DNA of 20,619 nucleotides. It comes from Acidobacteria bacterium UBA2994 (GTDB lineage Bacteria > Acidobacteriota > Vicinamibacteria > Vicinamibacterales > UBA8438). Every line of letters starts with the position of its first letter. The first letter of the stretch is position 1. Both the position numbers and the translations under genes were made by a program. Positions 15,140 to 20,619 of this stretch are shown here, piece after piece. The notes beneath the pieces were generated by a model. It was not told the origin of the DNA. It made no database searches and was given only the letters and a program-made list of their open reading frames with translations. The stretch covers positions 1 to 20,619 of the forward strand of contig DEAA01000018.1 of assembly GCA_002346545.1 (NCBI GenBank), given 5' to 3'.

Positions 15140-16324
15140 ATGCTGAATCGACGCGAGTTTGTCAGGGACGCCGCCATTGGCGCGGCCACCCTCACGCGGG
15201 GCCTGCACGCCTTCCAGGCCGACCACGACCTCGTGATTCGGGGTGGCCGTGTGATCGACCCCTCGCTGCACCTCGATCGGGTAGCCGATGTCGCAGTGAG
15301 CGACGGCCTCATCACAGCCGTCGGCCCGTCCTTGCCAAGCGCTAGCGCCGAGGACATCGACGCGTCTGGCTTCCTGGTCTTACCAGGCCTCCTCGATGTG
15401 CATACCCACTACGCGCGTGACCCTCAGGGCCCAGCACTCTGTCTGTCAGATGGCGTCACCGGCTGGGTCGATGCGGGGTCGGAGGGGGCGGACCAAATTG
15501 ACGAAATGGTGGCGATTGCTCGCGCGGCCCCGCAACCGGCGCGGGTACTTCTCAACATCGGCCGCGAGGGCATCCTGCCTGACGGAGACACCCATCGGCT
15601 CGAGCTGGCCGACGTTGACGTCGCCAAGGCCGCGATCGCCAGACATCGAGACTACGTGATCGGGGTCAAGGCGCGCCTGACCGAAGGTGTGACGGCGGAC
15701 GACGTCGAGGTCCTCCGCCGTGCGCAGGAGGTAGCGAGCAACTTCAACCTGCCCGTGATGATCCACATGGGGCAGTCGGCCACGCCCATATCGACACTGC
15801 TGGCGCTACTGAAACCTGGTGACATCGTGACCCACATGTATGCACCGCCGCCCAACGCAATCGTGAACGATGCGGGTCACATCTGGCCGGCAGTGCTATC
15901 CGCTCGACGGCGTGGCATCTGGTTCGATGTGGCCAACGGACGCGTCGACCACCTACTGTGGGACACCTTTGACGCCATCATGGCGGCCGGGTTCTGGCCC
16001 GACACCATCTCGACCGACGGCAATACCACCAGCCGACAAGCCGCCAGTGTCATCGACCTGCCGAACGTGATGTCGAAATTCTTGAACTTCGGGATGCCGC
16101 TAGAGGCGGTGGTTGCCTGCGTCACCCGCAACGCGTCTCGGCTCTACCCGTTCTTCCGCGACCGTGGCACGCTGAACGTGGGTGCTCCGGCTGACATTGC
16201 CGTGCTCGAGCTTCGCGAAGACCGGTTCGAGTTTGTGGATAATTACGAGAACCTGCGGGTGGGCACCCAACGGCTCCTCCCCCACGAAACGGTAATCAGT
16301 GGCCGCCGCGCCCCCAGGGTGTAG
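15140..16324 (+). CDS. Tat-exported amidohydrolase/deacetylase-family metallohydrolase
   Basis: 394 aa, the only clear plus-strand gene. The start ATG 15140-15142 is chosen because it opens directly on a twin-arginine signal, LNRREFVRDAAIGA (2-14); the frame upstream to 15032 has no signal or ribosome site. The amidohydrolase TIM barrel is marked by DVHTHY (His88, His90), Lys177 in GVKAR (probable carboxylated bridging Lys), His209 in MIHMG, His232 in THMYAP and Asp293 in STDGN, the full binuclear ligand set. The closest groups are dihydroorotase-like deacetylases and D-aminoacylase-like enzymes that cleave cyclic amides or N-acyl bonds. It is divergent from the nine-gene unit (165 bases between starts) and its stop lies 4 bases from the NIPSNAP gene's stop on the other strand. 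Confidence 0.9.
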   Translation: MLNRREFVRDAAIGAATLTRGLHAFQADHDLVIRGGRVIDPSLHLDRVADVAVSDGLITAVGPSLPSASAEDIDASGFLVLPGLLDVHTHYARDPQGPALCLSDGVTGWVDAGSEGADQIDEMVAIARAAPQPARVLLNIGREGILPDGDTHRLELADVDVAKAAIARHRDYVIGVKARLTEGVTADDVEVLRRAQEVASNFNLPVMIHMGQSATPISTLLALLKPGDIVTHMYAPPPNAIVNDAGHIWPAVLSARRRGIWFDVANGRVDHLLWDTFDAIMAAGFWPDTISTDGNTTSRQAASVIDLPNVMSKFLNFGMPLEAVVACVTRNASRLYPFFRDRGTLNVGAPADIAVLELREDRFEFVDNYENLRVGTQRLLPHETVISGRRAPRV

Positions 16325-16334
16325 CGATCTACAC
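16319..16334. repeat. Inverted repeat spanning two convergent stop codons
   Basis: GTGTAG-CGAT-CTACAC is a perfect 6-bp stem with a 4-base loop. The plus-strand amidohydrolase TAG (16322-16324) is in the left arm, and the minus-strand NIPSNAP gene's TAG (16329-16331 as CTA) is in the loop/right arm. No T-tract follows, so a classical terminator is not shown, but a bidirectional stem is possible. Confidence 0.4.
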
Positions 16335-16625
16335 GGTTCGAATCACTTCGATCTGCCTGTGCGCGAGATGCCCGCGCACTAGATCCACGTTGGCTTTCCA
16401 CCAGTCAGATCCGTAGAACGCCGCTTCCTTCCGTTCGAGCTCCGCTTCGGTTTCGCCGTAACTGCGCACCCAGATGAACTGGGTCCTGGCCTCATTGACC
16501 CACACGCCCTCAATGGTGATGTCGCACTCGGCCAGCAGCGGTGTCAACCTCTCGCGAAATAGCTCGAGCCAGCTATCCATCTGCCCCTTGTTAACTGTGT
16601 AGGTGCGCAGGTGCGCAATCGCCAT
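16329..16625 (-). CDS. NIPSNAP family protein
   Basis: 98 aa from ATG 16623-16625 with GGAG seven bases upstream; the longer open frame to 16733 runs into the neighbour and adds no family sequence. It is a single dimeric alpha/beta-barrel (ferredoxin-like) domain of NIPSNAP type: HLRTYTVNKG as first strand, WLELFRERLTPLL helix, FIWVRSYGE strand and the late helix AAFYGSDWWKANV. No signal peptide, so it is the only clearly cytoplasmic product among genes with visible N-termini. Members bind small molecules or act as monooxygenase/isomerase-like enzymes; function here is open. It ends the three-gene unit, 25 bases after the CHEGNY gene. Confidence 0.85.
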   Translation of the reverse strand: MAIAHLRTYTVNKGQMDSWLELFRERLTPLLAECDITIEGVWVNEARTQFIWVRSYGETEAELERKEAAFYGSDWWKANVDLVRGHLAHRQIEVIRTV

Positions 16626-16650
16626 GTCGTCGCTCCGCCCTCTTGTGAGC

Positions 16651-17661
16651 CTACCGTTCGCCGGCGGCCCGTTCGTCGGCCCTGGCCCCACCCAGGATCC
16701 CATCCATACTGTAGTTGCCCTCGTGGCATGCATATTCGAAGAGCGTCAAGTCGTTCTGCTTCATCGGAAGCTGTGCGCTCCAAGGCGTAACCCAGACCTC
16801 CGGGTCAGTCACCGTGAACTCGTAGAGCAGCGTCTCCTGATCCACCCGAGTGAATCGCTCCACCAACGTCATATTGCCAGACGAGCCTGTGCCCGGAGGC
16901 GCGCTACCGAGCGGGACCCACTTCCGGTCGTCACGAAAATTGGCGGTCTCAACCACCAGCGTCTCCCCTTCCCAGTAGCCACGCGAGTCGCCAACCCACA
17001 AACGGATGTCACTGTCGATCACGCCGCGCCCGTCGAGCGGAACCACGCGCGCGGTGTGCACCATCTCGGTCAGCAGGACCACGTGCTGCTCGGTCTGGAA
17101 CAACTGCATGTTCTGGTTGTAGCCAAGCGGTGTGATTGGTGGGCCGGCATTGAAACCAACCAGGCATCGGTCCGAGGTGTTGCGTTCGGTGTAGGAGTCT
17201 GCCGGGTTCGTTGCCAGATATGCCCGACGCGCCTCCACCTCGGCCGCCGCCGCTGGGGTCAACGGCGGAATCCGGCCGTTCGGTGGATCGGAGATGAGCG
17301 AGGTGCGTCCGGTCGACCGGGTCCCTGAATCGAGCCAGAAGTTGTTGTAGAACCCTGGAGCGCCATCCTCCCCCACGTCGACGCTGCGCGTGGTCTCGGT
17401 GCGCCGCGCTTCACGACCAGCGAGCTCGATGTTCCGCTGAATAGTCGCCTGCTCGACCGCCGCCGCCTCTTCTTCAGTCAACACTGCCTGATCGCCCGCC
17501 GCCGCCGGCCGCTGCAGTGGGGTAATGGTACGGAAATCCCAGATACCCTGTAGATCTGGAGCACCCCAGGATGTCCGGGGAGACTCCTGCGCCGACGCCA
17601 ACCCCGCCAGCAGCCCGACGGCAACCATGAGCGCCCCCGCAAATCCGTGACGTTGACTCAT
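16651..17661 (-). CDS. Secreted CHEGNY-family protein of unknown function, paralogue 2
   Basis: 336 aa from ATG 17659-17661, preceded by GGGGAAAG; an ATG 36 bases further upstream lacks signal-like sequence. Sec signal at about 7-24 (LASAQ). It shares every block with the paralogue at 8522-9565: SWGAPDLQGIW (31-41), TPLQRP (47-52), DPPNGRIP (125-132), SDRC (163-166), YWEGETLVV (229-237), FTRV (270-273) and YACHEGNYSM (310-319). Again exactly two mature cysteines, Cys166 and Cys312. No known catalytic motif is seen. It lies 51 bases after the DUF4159 gene and 25 before NIPSNAP. Conserved His/Glu in CHEGNY could be catalytic or metal-binding, which is speculation. Confidence 0.82.
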   Translation of the reverse strand: MSQRHGFAGALMVAVGLLAGLASAQESPRTSWGAPDLQGIWDFRTITPLQRPAAAGDQAVLTEEEAAAVEQATIQRNIELAGREARRTETTRSVDVGEDGAPGFYNNFWLDSGTRSTGRTSLISDPPNGRIPPLTPAAAAEVEARRAYLATNPADSYTERNTSDRCLVGFNAGPPITPLGYNQNMQLFQTEQHVVLLTEMVHTARVVPLDGRGVIDSDIRLWVGDSRGYWEGETLVVETANFRDDRKWVPLGSAPPGTGSSGNMTLVERFTRVDQETLLYEFTVTDPEVWVTPWSAQLPMKQNDLTLFEYACHEGNYSMDGILGGARADERAAGER

Positions 17662-17712
17662 CGCTTTCCCCTCTTCTCTCGGTGGGCCCGAAGCCACACC
17701 ATGGGTTCTCCC

Positions 17713-18558
17713 TTAGTGACTCATCGCGTAGACGATCGCGTTGACTGTGATCTCGATCGCGTAGGTGGAGTACCGCAGCGGATAGTACGGGTGCTCCGCC
17801 CACTCCCAGGCATCCCCGATATCGGTATTCCAGTTAATGAACACCATCAACCGCCCTGCCGCGTCGAAGATGCCGCGGACCTGGGGCGTGATGCCGTCTC
17901 GCTGCCAGGTCGGGCCGCCCTGCGCGTTGTACAGGTTCGGCACCTGAAGGATCTCTTCGATGTTGTAGAAGGTAGTGAAGATCGGGTGGTCGAGCGGAAT
18001 ATCGACGATCGGATACTCAGGCAGCACACGCTTGATCTCTGCCTCGAAGTTGGCCCACTCCCCCGAGCCCCAGAAGTCGTCAAGCATCAGGAAGCCGCCC
18101 GCCAGCAGGTAATCCCGCAATCCTACGACCTCGGGCTCGGTCATATACATGTAGCCGACTTCGAGCGCGTAAAGAAACGGGAAGCGGCGCAGATCGGGAT
18201 CGTCGAGCCGGACGGCGTTCTCCCCCATGAACGCGTCCAGATCGACCAGCCGGTCGATAATCGTCAGAAACTGCCGGTCCGCCTTCGGGAAGTCGGTCGC
18301 CCAGGAGTTACTACGCCACCCGCCCCCGCTGTAGATCGCCCGAGTGAAGACGAACTCCCGTCCGTCCGCGCTCGGGTTCTTCAGCGTGGGAATGATTTCC
18401 TCTCGCCGGATGACGGCGCGTTGCTGGGCAGCGACCGGTTCGGCAGCACGCGAGACCACCGCCGCCACGCCGAGTCCCGCTCGCTTCTCTCTGTTCGTAT
18501 CAGACCAGATGGCGGCGCCTCCGAGAACCAACGCGATCAAGGCGGCGTATCTGCTCAC
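17713..18558 (-). CDS. DUF4159 domain exported protein
   Basis: 281 aa from a GTG start at 18556-18558, with AGGA about eight bases upstream and a promoter box just before. The N-terminus (4-18) is hydrophobic and followed by charged residues, so it is a signal anchor or Sec signal; AEPVAAQ near 39-45 may be a cleavage region. DUF4159 spans about 66-281: EFVFTRAIYSGGG (68-80), GGFLMLDDFWG (154-164), HPIF (191-194) and a C-terminal HPYYPLRYSTYAIEI. The family has a class-I glutamine-amidotransferase-like fold and often accompanies membrane-bound MoxR/DUF58 clusters, which are absent here. Activity is not established. It is the first gene of a three-gene unit with CHEGNY and NIPSNAP proteins. 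Confidence 0.88.
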   Translation of the reverse strand: MSRYAALIALVLGGAAIWSDTNREKRAGLGVAAVVSRAAEPVAAQQRAVIRREEIIPTLKNPSADGREFVFTRAIYSGGGWRSNSWATDFPKADRQFLTIIDRLVDLDAFMGENAVRLDDPDLRRFPFLYALEVGYMYMTEPEVVGLRDYLLAGGFLMLDDFWGSGEWANFEAEIKRVLPEYPIVDIPLDHPIFTTFYNIEEILQVPNLYNAQGGPTWQRDGITPQVRGIFDAAGRLMVFINWNTDIGDAWEWAEHPYYPLRYSTYAIEITVNAIVYAMSH

Positions 18559-18579
18559 AAACGATTCCTAGGCTTGGCC

Positions 18580-18589
18580 GATTATACCG
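18580..18589 (-). promoter_or_regulatory. Promoter -10 element (CGGTATAATC copy 3)
   Basis: On the minus strand CGGTATAATC, TATAAT at 18581-18586. Predicted start near 18574 gives a leader of about 16 bases containing AGGA before GTG 18558. No good -35 hexamer is visible. The gap 18559-18699 holds this element and otherwise nothing I can assign. Confidence 0.65.
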
Positions 18590-18699
18590 CCCCACTCTAG
18601 CCCCCTGGAGGTGCGGCTGCTGTGCTGGCGCGCTCCACACGACGCTGCTTCCGTACCTAGACCAGGGTCCTCACCGGTAAGGCCATAGGTTGTAGCGGG

Positions 18700-19077
18700 C
18701 TAGTTTCGAGCTGCCTTACACTTTCGGAGCCACTCGCGTGCCGGGCTACCAAGAATCAGCGCCAACACTGCGATGTTCACGGCCGCAGCTAGCGTGTCCC
18801 AGATGATCAAAACGAGCCTGACTGCGTCGAATGTCCCCCAAATTGTCACTAGAGTCCCGGGCACGAAGACGACGACCAGTAGAATGGCGACCCACCGCCG
18901 ACCGTTGGCGATGCCGGCGATGAGCAGCGACACGAAAGCGATGATCGAGACGACCTCTACCGGCAGGGGAACATTAAGACCCACTGGCATAAAAGACGGG
19001 TCCAGAAGCGTCCGGCCTATTTCCATGAGCATCGTGACGATGAGTAGGATCAGAGCCTTCCTAACCGAACTCGGCAT
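18700..19077 (-). CDS. Small four-helix membrane protein, unknown function
   Basis: 125 aa, ATG 19075-19077. Hydrophobic spans at about 8-20, 40-58, 62-80 and 85-110 suggest four membrane helices, with a basic C-terminus (REWLRKCKAARN) likely in the cytoplasm. I recognise no family. The ribosome site is weak: GGGGGGA lies about 13 bases upstream, and an AGGAGG further back has no start codon at suitable spacing. It is separated from neighbours by 141 and 179 bases, so it is probably its own transcription unit. Composition is less GC-rich than adjacent genes, which could mean later arrival, but this is weak evidence. Confidence 0.6.
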   Translation of the reverse strand: MPSSVRKALILLIVTMLMEIGRTLLDPSFMPVGLNVPLPVEVVSIIAFVSLLIAGIANGRRWVAILLVVVFVPGTLVTIWGTFDAVRLVLIIWDTLAAAVNIAVLALILGSPAREWLRKCKAARN

Positions 19078-19256
19078 ACCCGGTTGAACGATCCCCCCGC
19101 GACCTCCTGCGACGAAACTACTGTGTCAGCTATAGACGCCGGCTACGCTCATCTCTTCGTGAGTGACGATCTCGACCTCGCCCTGGCGGGCGCACGTCGG
19201 CCGGACACCAGCCAGATATACGTGGAATGGAATCTGCGAGTGCCACCCGCAGGGCG

Positions 19257-20384
19257 TTAGTCCTGCTGCTCGAGCACCAGGGCCGTACCTATTAGAAGCT
19301 CCGGATCGGCCTCGGCGCGAGGCACGAACTTGTTCAGCCAGCCCCCAGACCAACTCGCCACGTAGACGCTTCCGTCCCGGCCCACATCGATCTGATGCGG
19401 CCGGAATAGCCCGCCGACCAGGCCACCAGGTCCGCCGTAGGCCCCCCAGCTGTGTTGCAGCTCGCCCTCGGCGCTAAACTTAAGCACGCGATGCATGCTG
19501 GCTGAGACAACCCACACCGCGTCCCGCTCATCCACGAACACGCCGACCGGGTCGGTGATGTCGGGCCACTCCTCGATGAAGACGCCCTCTTCCGTAAACA
19601 GCTGGATACGGTTGTTCCGTCGGTCCGCCACCAGCACCCGGCGCTGTCGGTCGACGGCCAGCCCATGCACCAGGTTGAACTGGCCCGGACCCGAACCTGC
19701 CTCGCCCCACTCCATCAGGTAGTTGCCCTCGGCGTCGTACTTCACGATGCGTGTGTTCCAGTACCCATCGCCAAGCAAGAACGTCCCGTCAGGTAGAAAG
19801 GCGAGCACAGAGGGATCGCCGTAGTCATAGGGACCAGGATCTGGGTTGGCCCGAGCCTCGTCCAGCGTGGCGGGATCGTCATCGTCGGCCAGCCGCATTA
19901 CCAGCTCCTGACCGTCGTTGGTGAATTTCAACACCTGCATACTGACCCCGCGGCCACGTCCCCGTTCCACTACCCAGATGTGACGCTCGGCGTCATACGG
20001 ACTGATGTAGACCTGATGGGGACGATTCAGAGTGTCGTCCCACTGCGACCAGTTCTCCAGGAGGTTACCGTTACCATCGACCACGACGAGGTAGTTCGAT
20101 CCGTCCGGTCGTTCCTGCCCGTCGGCACTTCGGTCGCCCCACACGGCCACGATGATCCGCTCGGACGTGTCAACCGCGACGCCAGACACCTCGCCCCACG
20201 TCCAGGGCTCCTGGTGGTCAGGCGCCGGCTTCCACCAACCAGGCACAGGGTCGTAGCCTCCATACCGGCCATCGCCACCCTTCCTTACCTCTCTGGAAAC
20301 GGTCGACCCGGTCGGAGCCTCTTCCGGCACCGCGGCAACACAGCCGCCCAGACCAACCAACAGAACGAGAGCCAAATGCCTCAT
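19257..20384 (-). CDS. PAL-like NHL-repeat beta-propeller lipoprotein
   Basis: 375 aa with a short lipoprotein signal, lipobox LGGC (Cys15). Propeller blades from about 65 to 355. Positions equivalent to the three PAL zinc histidines are all present: His123 (RPHQV), His240 (LVHGL) and His330 (RPHQI), at spacings of 117 and 90, close to rat PAL's 105 and 96. Tyr208 in DGYWNTR matches the PAL catalytic Tyr. The PAL Arg, found in FHRG, is missing: this blade reads VAVWGDRS (79-86). So the zinc site is intact while one catalytic residue is changed. The start ATG 20382-20384 overlaps the upstream TGA by 4 bases, indicating translational coupling. No other gene follows in the unit within 179 bases. 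Confidence 0.85.
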   Translation of the reverse strand: MRHLALVLLVGLGGCVAAVPEEAPTGSTVSREVRKGGDGRYGGYDPVPGWWKPAPDHQEPWTWGEVSGVAVDTSERIIVAVWGDRSADGQERPDGSNYLVVVDGNGNLLENWSQWDDTLNRPHQVYISPYDAERHIWVVERGRGRGVSMQVLKFTNDGQELVMRLADDDDPATLDEARANPDPGPYDYGDPSVLAFLPDGTFLLGDGYWNTRIVKYDAEGNYLMEWGEAGSGPGQFNLVHGLAVDRQRRVLVADRRNNRIQLFTEEGVFIEEWPDITDPVGVFVDERDAVWVVSASMHRVLKFSAEGELQHSWGAYGGPGGLVGGLFRPHQIDVGRDGSVYVASWSGGWLNKFVPRAEADPELLIGTALVLEQQD

Positions 20385-20619
20385 CGCGCGGTGTAGTCCC
20401 GGCCGTAGCCGTTGCGGCTGTTGAATATCTCGAAGTCACCACCAGCCGTGACCGATGCCCGAAGCCAGTGCCCTTCGCACGTGTCAGATTCTTCGAAGTT
20501 AGCAATGCGCTCATCGGCCGCGTTATCCACGGCTCCAGGAGCGAACAGCGATCGGTGCCCCTGCCACACGTCTTCGAGGTCAGGACTTGCTACGATGCGC
20601 CGATAGTGGCGGGTCATCA
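20381..20619 (-). CDS. C-terminus of a probable ComEC-like MBL-fold protein (5' end outside window)
   Basis: Only the last 78 codons plus two bases are in the window; the frame is open at the right edge, and the ATG at 20615-20617 need not be the start. The tail contains DVWQGHRSL, then IANFEE, GHWLRASV and FEIFNSRNGYGRDY. This order (WQ-H, IAN, GHW, DG-F-V-N-R-G) is what I associate with the C-terminal extension of exported ComEC/Rec2-like MBL proteins in Planctomycetes and Acidobacteriota. No metal-ligand motif is inside the visible part, so the assignment rests on the tail only. It overlaps the NHL gene by 4 bases. Confidence 0.5.
   Translation of the reverse strand, partial: MTRHYRRIVASPDLEDVWQGHRSLFAPGAVDNAADERIANFEESDTCEGHWLRASVTAGGDFEIFNSRNGYGRDYTAR

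Noticed and set aside
16626..16733. Longer NIPSNAP start at 16733
   Set aside because: The extension lies inside the CHEGNY gene's 3' end and has no family sequence; ATG 16625 has GGAG.
19129..19134. TATAGC as -10 box for the small membrane protein
   Set aside because: Only four of six bases match and no -35 sequence is found at proper spacing.
19126..19256. Minus-strand open tail after the NHL lipoprotein with coding-like codons (ends THEEMSVAGVYS)
   Set aside because: There is no start codon in frame between 19257 and the late Met, so it could only begin inside the NHL gene; no family recognised. At most a remnant.

Overview
This is a GC-rich bacterial window with 19 supported protein genes, 18 on the minus strand and one (an amidohydrolase) on the plus strand. 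I saw no rRNA, tRNA, CRISPR array, insertion sequence or phage gene. Lipoproteins with clear lipoboxes, two Tat-type signals, many Sec signals and a 'CHEGNY' family, together with DUF4159, DUF418, PQQ-propeller, NHL-propeller and metallo-beta-lactamase (MBL) fold proteins, suggest a Gram-negative member of the Acidobacteriota (Vicinamibacteria-like), probably from an environmental genome. This assignment is inference from family content; there is no phylogenetic marker in the window.

Layout from right to left, the direction of transcription for the minus strand: (1) 20619-19257, the 3' end of a probable MBL-type protein overlapping by 4 bases an NHL lipoprotein. (2) 19077-18700, a small membrane protein. 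(3) 18558-16329, a three-gene unit: DUF4159 protein, CHEGNY protein, NIPSNAP protein. (4) 15140-16324 on the plus strand, a Tat-exported amidohydrolase, convergent with unit 3 and divergent from unit 5. (5) 14974-3850, nine tightly packed genes: Ala-rich lipoprotein, MBL hydrolase, PQQ dehydrogenase, SnoaL-like protein, DUF418 membrane protein, CHEGNY protein, amidase, second PQQ dehydrogenase, epoxide hydrolase. (6) 3566-1, three genes: NHL protein, large MBL protein, NHL lipoprotein (runs off the left edge).

Units 3, 5 and 6 each start just downstream of the same 10-base minus-strand motif, CGGTATAATC, whose core is a perfect -10 box. Of 18 genes with visible N-termini, 17 encode exported, lipid-anchored or membrane proteins. 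The picture is an envelope-located catabolic island: periplasmic quinoprotein alcohol oxidation, epoxide opening, amide hydrolysis, metallo-hydrolases, and beta-propeller lyase-like proteins acting on an unidentified xenobiotic-like or complex organic substrate. The substrate is not visible in the sequence.

Most notable points: three NHL propellers that resemble the peptidyl-alpha-hydroxyglycine amidating lyase (PAL) catalytic core, each retaining a different subset of catalytic and zinc residues; two PQQ dehydrogenases with opposite residues at the lanthanide/calcium-discriminating position; and two paralogues of an uncharacterised secreted family ending in a conserved CHEGNY block.
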